From Pisolithus tinctorius (taxonomy: Eukaryota > Basidiomycota > Agaricomycetes > Boletales > Pisolithaceae), in the NCBI GenBank assembly GCA_024663395.1, contig JANFAH010000015.1:1-64000 (forward strand): a stretch of DNA of 64,000 nt. Direction: 5' to 3'. The notes under the pieces are model-generated. The model did no database searches, had not been told where the DNA came from, and saw nothing but the letters and a program-made list of their open reading frames with translations. Shown piece by piece: positions 23,519 through 34,307 of the stretch. Both the position numbers and the translations under genes were made by a program. Each line of letters opens with the position of its first letter. Within the stretch, counting starts at the first letter, position 1.

Positions 23519-25078
23519 ATGTCTCTGGCACAAACTGCACCTTCGGCGAGCGGTGCCTTCGATAGCATACCCATTATGTGCGTCGTTTCGTCCGTCCTCC
23601 GGTGCTACCTGAACTCATTTATCGGGCAGTGACATAGGACATGCGTCAACACTTGAAGAGCGGGCTGCGTTGGCTCAGCAGATAAGGGACGCGTGCATGA
23701 ATGTCGGGTTCTTCTACAGTGGGAATAGACCCTCCTGATATGACACGATCGTTTGCCAACGAGCTATTTGCAGTTAAAAATCATGGTGTACCTGAAGAGA
23801 CAATCGACAAGGCGCTTTCGGCCATGAAAGCTTTTTTTTCTCTTCCAACTGAGGCGAAGATGAAGGTAGGTCCAACATCCTCACATTGCCTTGATCCTCG
23901 CCTCATCGGAGTAAGCTTCACCACCGACAAGGCGCGCATTACAGAGGATATGAGCCCCTTCTAGATTCCAACATCAACCCAACGAACAAAGGTGATCTGT
24001 ACGAAAGCTTCATGATCGGTTGGGAAAAGCTGGTACCAGAAGAAAATGTTGGCGATACTCCGGCAGTTGCGAACCGATGGCCCTCGGAACCCGCTGGGTT
24101 CCGTGAAGCCTTCCTCGATTACTAGTACGTTTCATAATGGTAAACCGCTATTCGGACACGACTCATCCCATCGATTAAGCCATGCAACTTTGGGTGTCGC
24201 AAAGGTCTTGCACCGCCTCTTTGCCCTCGCTTTGGATCTCCCTGAAACGTACTTTGATGACAAGGTACCACCGTTCCCACATGCACACTCATGATCTTCA
24301 CCAGGGTTTTCAGCTCAGGCATAACCCAATGATGCGGGGTCTTCACTATCCCCCTCAAATCGGTCCCGAAGACGAGCGCATCATGGGAATTGGCGCCCAC
24401 TCAGAGTGAGCATCTTATATGCACCCCCGAATATAGTCTGACAAACTTCCTAACGGTTTCGAGGTGGGGGTTCTCACTACGGCGTCCAACTTTGTGATGA
24501 CGGGACTGATATAATTTCCAGTGTTTCACCATCTTATGGCAAGAACCTGGTATCCAGGCCCTCCAGATCCTAAACTCGGAGAAGCAATGGATAAATGCCA
24601 CCCCGGTTCCCGGTACTCTGGTCATCAAGTACGTGCCAGACCGAATCATGATGGGCTTCGCATAAATTAGCCAGCTGATTACGCTTAGTATCGCCGACCT
24701 GCTTTCGCGATGGACGAGTGAGTGCCAATGGCGACATATATGCTGATTTTTTGTCTCACATGCTCCCCTGAAAGATGACGTATTTAGGTCGACCGTGCAC
24801 AGAGCGATTAACAGGAGCGGTGTTAACCGTTATTCTATCCCGATGTTCATCGGTGCAAATTCCGATGTCGTCGTCGAGGTATGTTGGCCTTTGATTCTTG
24901 CCACGAGATCCAGATCACGTAGTTCTTCCAGCCCATACCGAGTTGTGTATCTCCTGAGAGACCAGCCAAGTACGAAACCATCAAAGCAGGAGATTACGTC
25001 CGGAAGCGCATTCAGGAAATGTACCAACAAAGTGTCACCACCTCCAATGGCGCGACCAGACAAAATGATAGACAATAA
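23519..25078 (+). pseudogene. 2OG-Fe(II) oxygenase copy G, splice-site defect only
   Basis: All exons are open: SIPIIDIGHASTLEER, DACMNVGFFY, KNHGVPEETIDKALSAM, LHHRQGAHYRGYEPLLDSN, LHRLFALALDLPETYFDDK, MRGLHYPPQIGPED, GIGAHS, FTILWQEPGIQALQILN, STVHRAINRSGVNRYSIPMF and a last exon ending in TAA at 25,076-25,078. The one defect I find is at the 7-base exon: TTTCGAG is present (about 24,461) but is preceded by CGG instead of an AG acceptor. Unless another site is used, the tiny exon cannot be spliced in and the Asp metal ligand and the frame are lost. Exon 4 also has a short in-frame deletion in the linker before RWPSEP. The last part of this gene (from 24,876) begins the left arm of the large inverted repeat. 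Confidence 0.75.
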
Positions 25079-25567
25079 GTCGTTTAGATATATACACTTT
25101 TGAACACACGTCCTGGACTTTATCGTATACGTCGCTGGTTGCTGGCACTCGAATACTTTATAGGACGAACTTGAATCTGCTACAGGAAGCTCGCTGAATA
25201 ACGAATCTCCATTACCTGCACAAAATCACTTGTACGAACGTCGGCGACCTTTCTTGTGGCCGCGAATGCAACCGGGCTCCCCTGATTTGAGCCAATAGGA
25301 AATTTCACCGGTTGGATAAATTTACCGGTGGACTCCGACGCTGGGAGTGAGACGTGGATAGGCTGGAACCTCGTTTCCATTTCTGATAAGACATGTCCCG
25401 CACCGAAGGCATCATCTGTTCGAGCCGCACACTCAACGTTCAACGGTCAACTGCCAGGTCTATGCAGCTTAAGCGTTCCTTGCAGGCTTGTAGAATAAGA
25501 CAAAACACGTTTGGTTTATCTCACATTATGCACCTCTATCCCGAGGGTGTGCTGACAACTCGTCGGG

Positions 25568-25660
25568 AAGTGTTTCACCATCTTATGGCAAAAACCCGAT
25601 ATTCAAGGTCTTCAGTTACTAGACCCAGAGAAGCAATGGATAAAAGTCCAGTGCTCAACA
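25568..25660 (+). pseudogene. Orphan oxygenase exon 8
   Basis: This encodes CFTILWQKPDIQ-like residues followed by LQLLDPEKQWIK (written here as degenerate codons in GTGTTTCACCATCTTATGG and onwards). It matches exon 8 of the oxygenase family, but no other exons are nearby. The inverted arm has its partner at about 36,748-36,830. It is probably the remainder of a deleted tandem copy between G and H. Confidence 0.6.
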
Positions 25661-25689
25661 ATAGACTTTGAGCATTGAGTGGAATCCAT

Positions 25690-26400
25690 GAAGCACCTCC
25701 ACGTCAACCATTATCAATTGTTGGACCCGAATTTAATCACTGACGAGTCACAGATGTTGGCATGACTGCGGTTGGTCTGATGCGGAGGGACGTTACTCTG
25801 CACCAGGCCGGGGGTCCGGTATCGCGGGCTTTTGTGTACGACCTGCGCAACTTCGCACGCCGAATGTGTCTGGACCATTCATGCTGGGAGGGACCATGTG
25901 CGAAGGCTGGAAGTGTTTGGGCGCTCGTAAATGTTTATGAAATGATGTGGATTGGGATGGAGAAAGAAGAGGCGGGGGACCACAATAATCGCAACTTCGA
26001 TATGGATACGAACAACAAGCGGTATGGAATGGGAAAGTATTGTCACGGTGAATGTCATCGTTGAAAGGGCGATACACATGAAGCCCAGCAGGGGAAGCGT
26101 CGACGGCACAGGAGGTACACCACACACGTAGCAGAAGGGGACCTAGCCTTGATTAACCCAGAAGACGAAGCAACAAACATGCAAGACGCTGACAGAGAAT
26201 AACTATAAAATAAAAAGTGTGGAGTCGTGCGCCCGTGACACAAAGCATGACACCAGAGGGAAGTAGGCGCACGCAAGGACAGCAGTCTGGATACCAGACA
26301 AAACCCAAAAGGGGATGAAAGCAAACAACGTCAAATGTGATCAGTGGATACGGATATATTGGCACTGACTCATCACCACTTCCCCCGACTCCAAGTCACC
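25690..26400. other. Arm segment without a recognised gene
   Basis: This 700-base part lies upstream of copy H and has a counterpart at about 36,000-36,700. ORFs exist on both strands of both arms (for example 25,793-26,125 minus and 36,277-36,687 plus), with reading frames of different length in each arm. No domain is recognised. It is more likely promoter or intergenic DNA than a gene. Confidence 0.3.
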
Positions 26401-26553
26401 GAGACTCTTATGTTCTCTAAGTGGTTCATATGGTCCGAACTTTGAGGTTTGTATTTGCATGTTTGCGCCAGTTGTTTCTTATCAGCTAGGCGCTCAGGCT
26501 GTATATTTATGCAGAGAATGAGTGATAAAGCCACCCCGTGAGTGAGCCTCAAG

Positions 26554-28095
26554 ATGTCTGTAGCGATATCTGCGACTTCGGTGAGCGGTGCTTTCGATTC
26601 CATTCCTATTATGTGCGCCGCCTTTCGATTCCTAGTACTACTCGGCTTTACTTTTCAGACAGAGATATAGGACATACGTCGACACCTAAAGAACGGGCTG
26701 CATTGGCTCGGCAGATCAGAGATGCGTGCATGAGTGTTGGGTTCTTTTACGGTGGGGGCAGACCCTTCTGACTTGACATTAAACATTTTCCAACGAGCCA
26801 TCTGCAGTTAAAAATCACGGTATCCCTGAAGAGACAATCAATGAGGTCCTCTCGGCGATGAAAGCTTACTTTTCTCTCCCGACTGAGACGAAGATGAAGG
26901 TAGGCCCATTGTTCTCGCATCACCTTGATCTTCGCCTCATCCGGAGTAAGCTTTTCCACAAACAGGGCACACTTTTCAGAGGATATGAGCCCCTTTTAGA
27001 TTCCAACATCGACCTAGCCAACAGAGGTGATCTGTACGAAGGTTTCGTAATCAGTCGGGAAGAACTGGTACCAAAGGAAGGCGATGACAAGAAAACAAAT
27101 GGCGATACTACGTTTTCTGGAAACCTATGGCCCTCGGAACCCGCTGGGTTCCGTGAAGCCTTCGTCAATTACTAGTATGTTTCACAGCAGTATGCTGTTT
27201 GAGTGTACTCATCCAGCTCCGTCATCAAGCCACGCAGCTTTTGGTGTTGGAAAGGTTCTGCACCGCCTCTTTGCCCTCGCACTGGATCTCCCTGAAACGT
27301 ACTTCGATGACAAGGTACGGTCGTTCCTACTTATAAACTCATCGTCTTCACTCCGGTTTTTTTCAGCTCAAGCGTGACCCAATCATGCGGGGACTCCATT
27401 ATCCCCCTCAAACAGGTTCCGAAGACGACCGTATCGTTGGAATCGGTGCTCACTCCGAGTGAGCATCCCACTTGTATTTTTAAACATGCGCTGACAATAT
27501 TCCTTGCAGTTTCGAGGTAAGGATCCTCACCAAGGTGTTCAACTTCGCGAATACAGCACTGAAATAACATGCAGTGTTTCACCATCTTATGGCAGGAACC
27601 TGGTGTTCAGGCTCTGCAGATCCTAAACTCGGAGAAGCAATGGATAAATGCTACGCCAATTCCCGGCACGCTGGTCATCAAGTACGTCCCAGACCGAAAG
27701 CGCTTTTCATAAATTACCCGGCTAATTGCACTTAGTATCGGCGACTTGCTTTCGCGATGGACGAGTGAGCTGTCATTCCGAACACTCTGTCCTAATTTGA
27801 GTCTTACATGCTTCTCCTGAAAGATGACATATTTAGGTCGACCGTGCATAGAGTGATCAACAGGAGCGGCGTCTGTCGTTATTCTATCGCACAGTTCATG
27901 GGTGCAGATCCCCACGTCGAGGTCGAGGTATGTTGGTCTTTGGTTCTTGCCCGCGAAAGTCAAGTCACTCACCTCCTCCAGCCCATACCGAGTTGTGTAT
28001 CCGCTGAGAGACCAGCCAGGTACGAAACCATCAATGCAGGAGAACACGTTCGGAAGCGCCTGCGGGAAATGTACCAACACAGTATCACACAATGA
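26554..28095 (+). CDS. 2OG-Fe(II) oxygenase copy H, intact (IPNS-like, 333 aa)
   Basis: Eleven exons splice by hand into exactly 1,002 bases: 26554-26612, 26663-26751, 26808-26899, 26951-27174, 27230-27314, 27367-27458, 27510-27516, 27575-27681, 27736-27764, 27824-27927, 27982-28095. The product has DIOX_N features (SIPIIDIGHTSTPKER, SVGFFYVKNHGIPEETI, AMKAYFSLPTETKMK), FREAFVNYY, LFALALDLPETYFDDK and the core ligands HSD (GIGAHSDFE), distal His (STVHRVINRSG) and RYS (CRYSIAQFMG). These are the residues needed for Fe(II) and co-substrate binding in this superfamily. The substrate is unknown; relatives act in secondary metabolism, toxin modification and nutrient oxidation. The start agrees with the other copies. 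The gene sits in the left arm of the inverted repeat and has an almost identical, oppositely oriented twin (copy I). Confidence 0.9.
27510..27516 (+). other. 7-base microexon (TTTCGAG) of copy H
   Basis: Exon 6 ends CAC TCC GA at 27,458 and exon 8 starts TGT TTC ACC at 27,575. Between them only TTTCGAG, with TTGCAG before it and GTAAGG after it, restores the frame. It finishes the Asp codon (GA|T) and adds Phe-Glu, giving His-Ser-Asp-Phe-Glu, the standard HxD metal site. The same tiny exon is present in F (18,785-18,791) and in copy I; D has TTTTAGG, and G has lost the acceptor. Confidence 0.8.
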
Positions 28096-28394
28096 GTCGT
28101 TTTTGGACTTAAATGTACACTTTTGAATACGCAGGCCCTAGTCTTTGCGGATATATTTCTGGACGCTGAGTATTTGAATGTTTTGGAAGCAACCGATGCC
28201 GGCCCGTCTCTGGGAGTTAAAGCGGTAAAAATTACCGCACCAGGGCTGGTACCATCACCAAACTCCTTTTCCTCCATCGTCCTTGCGTAGGTTCTGACGA
28301 GCTCACCACTGTAGTGCCTGTATATCATTATTCACCACTTTTCTCGTTGACACGCCACGAAGACTGGCGGTAGTTGTCAACTGCTTCGTAAAAC

Positions 28395-28688
28395 CTATGG
28401 TATCCAATGCTTAGTCACGGCACGAAAAGGTTCCAGAGTCCGGGCTACCAATTGAGGATCAAAATTCCTGGACACTGTCTCTCCCTCAATCTGCGCGTTC
28501 GCGAATCCCACGCGTCCGGCTTCACTCTGTTCGGGAAACGAATTCTTGTACTGGTCCCGAGTGACATTGCTCCAATTGATGACGATGTCAATGTTCTGGG
28601 CGAAAGTAGCCTTAAAAGTCCCATAGAACTTGGACGACCTTTGGCGTTTCAAGAGAGAAGTGAGGCGTGCGTGAAGACACCTAGACAT
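28395..28688 (-). other. Unrecognised reading frame in the left arm
   Basis: A minus frame of 97 codons contains KFYGTFKATFAQNID, VVINWSNVTRDQYKN (with I/V variation) and QLVARTLEPFRA. Its twin in the right arm is at 33,753-34,025 (plus). The frame is conserved between the arms, with only conservative changes and one early stop in the right copy. Nearby frames in the same region do not join it through clear splice sites. I do not recognise the family; it may be an exon of a decayed gene covering roughly 28.2-29.2 kb (minus). Confidence 0.3.
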
Positions 28689-29982
28689 GAAGAGGGGGAC
28701 GAAACGTTCTGATACGACTGGTGTTCTGCAGTGATCAGCGCTTGGAGGTGATAAGTCTGAGTACCAGGTCCGTTGTGCTGTATATCTTGGACGAGCCTAG
28801 CGTTTCAAAGCTCTGCACTTTGAAGACAACCAGTGTGCCAAAGGTGAATATGGCCGCCACCACTTCCATGAATCTGGTTCATCATACCCCGATAAACGAA
28901 CCAGATACGAGTTTCAGAGACTGAGCACTTACTGGTGCCCACGTTCCTCGGTGACAGGTTACAGAACTGAGGGAAGTTGGGAACTTGATATGGAACAGAC
29001 GAGTAAACCGCCTCAACCCAGTCATAGCCGCCTATAGGAGATCAGATAGCAGGCACTTCTATAATTACACCAACGTTAGGTACAAGACGTCGTGGGCAGT
29101 GCGGAAGCATAATGATTTAAAAAGATGGCTGCCCATACCAGATTCAGCGTCGTGTAGGCTTGTTCACGACTAACGATATCCTTGGGAAATCATAATAACG
29201 GTGAGTGTTCATCCATTCTGCCAGAGTCTCAATGGAATATAAATATTGAAAACTCAGAAAAGCCACCGTGGACGGAATTGGAAGAACCTGCATATACACA
29301 GCAACCCGGTGCTGTCAGTTATCGTCCTGAGGCCTCACCTCAAACTTGACAGATATTCTGTTATTTCAAACGCGTTCGCAGCATGGAAGGGCCACGAAAC
29401 AAGTCAATCGTGAGGTGGGGTCCAGACTAATGGGAAACCTACGTACTGTCCAGTTACAACCCTAGAGTCTGATTTGAATTCCAGTCAGCAATAGTAACGC
29501 GTAACATCGAATTACCGACTCAGTGAATTACTAGGACGTGCTGGAGGTACAGATCGCAGCACCGTCCGTGTTACCGGGTCATTAGACCCTCATTCATGCC
29601 TATGGTGTCGAAAGCACTCGTCATGCGCGAATTTCTTTCTAGAACACAGGTAGAGTAACAGTACAGACGATACGGGTTGCCCTGAACTCACCTCTACCAT
29701 CCACACAAGCATATCTCGTCATTCCAAGCTCCTGGTTCCGGGATGGTTTAGGCCCGAATGTGCTGGGATTCTTGTGGCAGAGTCGTACAGAACGGCGTTG
29801 ATGCATGTCATGACTGACAGTCGTGATGAGGAGCTCGTCGTTCGTGCGCACCATAGAAATTAGTTATCCGGCTAATCTTCCCAGAAGACGGTCTCGCGGT
29901 CATGTGGTTGTCACGATAATCTCACCACGGGACAAGCCTGCCGCGCGTATATCATGGATCTTCCCTTCCTCTCTAACTGGTG

Positions 29983-32544
29983 CAATTTCACAGACACTTC
30001 CTCCTACCATCAATGTGGTCGTCAGCGGGGAAACGTATCTTGCCGGTGTTGATGGCCCTGTCTGACCTTAATGAATGTATGAGGACCGGCACGAGGCTTT
30101 CTGCACCATTACGCCTTACGATGCTCACTGGGCGGCGCGTGAGAAGGAGCTAAAGACCGCTGGTTTACCCCGATAGGCCCGGGGAGGTCTTCGTTCCGAG
30201 GTTCCTGGTTTCTTTTTGACGGAGATGATAGGTTACGAAGACGACTACACTGTCCTGTCGGTAGTTCGTTCTGGAAATATGGGCTTCCTTCCACAAACAT
30301 GATGCTTACCGTTTTAGACAAAGGTGTGATCTGCGTTACCCTCCTTTGACCGAGTAACTAGTATCGGACGCAGTTGTCGGTAGGCTCCCGGCTTTGCGCC
30401 GAGGTGTTTCGGTTGGTTAGCTCTGGATGCGGTACATCCATCTGTTGGTTCACATTGCAATCAATTCCAGCTCTTGCATGGACGGTACCTGCATGAAGGA
30501 GAAAGCGTGAATAAGTCAGTTCAGTAATTATGATTTGGGAGTTGGCATACCAACTCCAATTGATACCAGCCACAAACGCGGGATCTTCCGCGGGCCTGGC
30601 TTGGTGCTCTGCCTTAGCTGCTCACCTGTGTTATCGTCTCCTCGTTTCTGCCGGCTCATCCACCATGAGATCCTCCAGTACTCGTATTATTCACCAAAAT
30701 CTGGTTGACTTAGATATGGACGGCCTGGATGTCAAGTTAATCAGTTTATCTGATGTCAACAGGGACCCCACCGACTTGGAGGCTGTCGTTGGTCGCAACG
30801 AAGGCCGTGCGCTTGGCCTTTCTGCCGCATACTCACCCTTTGGTGGTCTCCGCCTACTTGCTATCGCTGACGCCACGACCGTGGTGATCGTCGATTTTGA
30901 GTCGGATATCAGCGGGAGCGACAGGCATGTTAGTCCGCCAAACGATCCCGCCGCGGGGCCATTCGATTATCTGCGCGACTTCGTCCTCCAGCGCTCCACC
31001 GGCTACGTATACAGTTTCGATATGGCTCCATTGGCTCTGTCACTCTGGCAAAGCCATGGTCTCCGTATTTGCCGCTCAGTCGATGTGCAGTGTGCAGGAT
31101 CCGCCACTTCCCGCGCCCCGCTCAATACCATCAAGTTTGCTGTCGGTGACACGACCCGCGTATTCGAAGATAACATCGTACGAACTTTCAACGACTACAT
31201 ATTTCGCTGTGTGCCGAGCGACCCGGTCAACAACCAAACAACAACACCACTCGCTCAACGAGCATGGGTAACACATTATATCTCGCAGCTCGGTTCAATG
31301 GAAGGTAGATTTGCCGAAGTGCCTCCAATTAACATGACAAAGTTCTCTGATACAGTATGTAGTCAGAGCTCGATGATTATTTTTCTCACTGCACCCTTTT
31401 TTTTTGTTACAGCTGCTTCGGTTTTTGGCGAAGAGTTCAACAGATGCCTTTCGGCTCGAAGAGCAAAGGCCACGTGAAACCACTCGTACCGTGACAGTGA
31501 CCTCACGTTCCAGGGGCCAGGGGCAAGTGACTGCAAGAGTTGATCGATTCCAAAATAGATTCCGTGCAGGTAATAATCAAGTAAGGTCTCCCTGTACTCA
31601 TCCTTTTCTGGTTTTACATAATGAACTGTGTTGTTTTAGCAAATGCATATCGATGTGCCTTCTACACCCACTGTGGGGGGCTACTCAATCCCTGCAAGCA
31701 TTCTTGCAGCTCGTGGTGGGGATGTCAGGCTGAGGACTGAGGGGTCCCTTGGTACTGGCAGCCAGACAGCCATAATTACTCTTGATGGAAGGGAGGCCCC
31801 CACTGCTGCAGAGGTCAAGAAGGCTCAGATTATTCTTTCCATCCTGCAAGGGAGGATTTCTACAGAGGGTCAAAGTCTCAATCCTTGGGTTCATCAGATT
31901 TATCTTGACCCCAGTGATAACTTCACATGGCCAGCTGAGTGGGCCAGTGTCTCATCCCCTGTCAGATTCAACCCAGATGAGGCATTGTACCCTCTCAATT
32001 CTTCTCAGGTAGAGGCAGTGAGGAGGATGCTTGATGAATCTAATGATTCTAGAGCTACCATCATTCAGGGACCTCCAGGCACTGGAAAGACCACTGTCAT
32101 TGCTGCCTTTGTTCAGGCTGCTGTGGAGGCAGGGAGAAGAGGTATCTGGTTGATAGCCCAGTCAAATGTTGCTGTCAAAAATATTGCTGAGAAGTTGGCT
32201 ATAATTGGTCTGCAGAACTGGAAGCTTCTAGTGTCAGCTGATTTTTTTGAATTTTGGTGTGTGTCTCCCATATGGTGTGTCCACCACACTCATCCATCCT
32301 AGGCATGAACACCTTTATACAAGCATTCATGCCAATATTATTGTCAGTAATGAGTTTGTTGATGGAGGTGCTCTCTCTGGGCAGTTGTCTGGGTGCCCAG
32401 TTGTGCTGTGCACACTGGGCATGCTCTCTAGTCCTACCCTTCATCATTCTGGAGCTTTTGGGGAGGTCCAACTCCAGACCATTGTTGTTGATGAAGCTTC
32501 TCAAATTGAGGTTGGCAACTACATCCCCTTGTTTACAACCACCA
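29983..32544. repeat. Direct repeat, copy 1 (helicase gene segment)
   Basis: This 2,562-base segment, from CAATTTCACAGACACTTC to ACAACCACCA, is repeated in the same orientation at 37,533-40,091 with about 2% differences by eye. It fills almost all of the space between the two inverted arms; the first 91 bases (29,892-29,982) are unique. Its right end is cut inside the helicase coding region. Confidence 0.9.
30665..32544 (+). pseudogene. Nuclease-like/SF1 helicase gene, copy 1, 3'-truncated
   Basis: Same structure as the complete gene at 38,212-40,992. The N-terminal exon (ATG 30,665) is followed by an intron at about 31,354-31,411 and the LLRFLAKSSTDAF exon, then a helicase exon with QGPPGTGKTTVIAAF (Walker A) and IAQSNVAVKNIAEKL (motif Ia). 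After an intron near 32,250-32,300 it has WHEHLYTSIHANI and VDEASQIEVGNYIPLF (Walker B). It stops at ACAACCACCA at 32,544, where the inverted arm begins, so motifs III-VI are missing. The ATG at 30,530 extends the frame upstream, but a 2-base difference in the other copy breaks that extension, which favours 30,665 as start. A truncated product without ATPase motifs III-VI cannot be an active helicase. Confidence 0.85.
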
Positions 32545-33752
32545 AGTCCCGTCTTCTGGGAAGATTAGCCGGATAACTAATTTCTATGGTGCGCACGAAC
32601 GACGAGCTCCTCATCACGACTGTCAGTCATGACATGCATCAACGCCGTTCTGTACGACTCTGCCACAAGAATCCCAGCACATTCGGGCCTAAACCATCCC
32701 GGAACCAGGAGCTTGGAATGACGAGATATGCTTGTGTGGATGGTAGAGGTGAGTTCAGGGCAACCCGTAACATCTGTACTGTTACTCTACCTGTGTTCTA
32801 GAAAGAAATTCGCGCATGACGAGTGCTTTCGACACCATAGGCATGAATGAGGGTCTAATGACCCGGTAACACGGACGGTGCTGCGATCTGTACCTCCAGC
32901 ACGTCCTAGTAATTCACTGAGTCGGTAATTCGATGTTACGCGTTACTATTGCTGACTGGAATTCAAATCAGACTCTAGGGTTGTAACTGGGCAGTACGTA
33001 GGTTTCCCATTAGTCTGGACCCCACCTCACGATCTGACTTGTTTTGTGGCCCTTCCATGCTGCGAACGCGTTTGAAATAACAGAATATCTGTCAAGTTTG
33101 AGGTGAGGCCTCAGGACGATAACTGACAGCACCGGGTTGCTGTGTATATGCAGGTTCTTCCAATTCCGTCCACGGTGGCTTTTCTGAGTTTTCAATATTT
33201 ATATTCCATTGAGACTCTGACAGAATGAATGAACACTCACCGTTATTATGATTTCCCAAGGATATCGTTAGTCGTGAACAAGCCTACACGACTCTGAATC
33301 TGGTATGGGCAGCCATCTTTTTAAATCATTATGCTTCCGCACTGCCCACGACGTCTTGTACCTGACGTTGCTGTAATTATAGAAGTGCCTGCTATCTGAT
33401 CTCCTATGGGCGGCTATGACTGGGTTGAGGCGGTTTACTCGTCTGTTCCATATCAAGTTCCCAACTTCCCCCAGTTCTGTAACCTGTCACCGAGGAACGT
33501 GGGCACCAGTAAGTGCTCAGTCTCTGAAACTCGTATCTGGTTCGTTTATCAGGGTATGATGAACCAGATTCATGGAAGTGGTGGCGGCCATATTCACCTT
33601 GGGCACACTGGTTGTCTTCAAAGTGCAGAGCTTTGAAACGCTAGGCTCGTCCAAGATATACAGCACAACGGACCTGGTACTCAGACTTATCACCTCCAAG
33701 CACTGATCACTGCAGAACACCTGTCGTATCAGAACATTTCGTCCCCCTCTTC

Positions 33753-34025
33753 ATGTCTAGGTGTCTTCACGCACGCCTCACTTCTCTCTCGAAACGCCAA
33801 AGGTCATCCAAGTTCTATGGGACTTTTAAGGCTACTTTCGCCCAGAACATTGACGTCGTCATCAATTGGAGCAATGTCACTCGGGACCAGTACAAGAATT
33901 CGTTTCCCGGACAGAGTGAAGCCGGACGCATAGGGTTCGCGAACGCGCAGATTGAGGGAGAGACAGTGTCCAGGAATTTTGATCCTCAATTGGTAGCCCG
34001 GACTCTGGAACCTTTCCGTGACTAA
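33753..34025 (+). other. Unrecognised reading frame in the right arm
   Basis: Mirror of the frame at 28,395-28,688: KFYGTFKATFAQNIDVVINW, then SNVTRDQYKNSFPGQ and EGETVSRNFDPQLVARTLEP, stopping after FRD. Conservation of the frame is explained by the duplication, so it is weak evidence for coding. No family recognised. Confidence 0.3.
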
Positions 34026-34307
34026 GCATTGGATACCATAGGTTCTCCGAAGCAGTTGACAACGACCGCCAGTCTTCGTGTGTAAACGAGAAAGTGGTGA
34101 GCTCCTCAAAACCTACGCAAGGACGATGGAGGAAAAGGAGTTTGGTGATGGTGCCGGCCCCGGTGTGGTAATTTTTATCGCTTTAACTCCCAGAGACGGG
34201 CCGGTATCGGTTGCTTCCGAAACATTCAAATACTCAGCGTCCAGAAATATATCCGCAAAAACTAGGGCCTGCGTATTGAAAAGCGTACATATAAGTCCAA
34301 AAACGAC

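Larger units (their letters stand above)
24876..29891. repeat. Left arm of a 5-kb inverted repeat
   Basis: The sequence from 24,876 to 29,891 is the near-identical reverse complement of 32,549-37,533. The outer boundary falls at the last bases of exon 10 of copy G (GAG, followed by GTATGTTGGCC). The inner boundary is CTTCCCAGAAGACGG. The arm holds the last exon of copy G, an orphan exon, oxygenase copy H and about 1.8 kb of unassigned sequence. Small differences between the arms (substitutions and short indels) show that both are real sequence variants rather than exact copies. Confidence 0.9.

Noticed and set aside
26055..26324. ORFs on both strands in arm DNA (also 36,025-36,687)
   Set aside because: Their lengths differ between the two arms and no domain is seen; conservation is explained by the duplication.
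30530..30664. Upstream ATG extending the helicase frame by 45 codons
   Set aside because: The direct-repeat copy differs by 2 bases in this segment, which breaks the frame; the ATG at 30,665/38,212 is in a better context (CACCATGAG).
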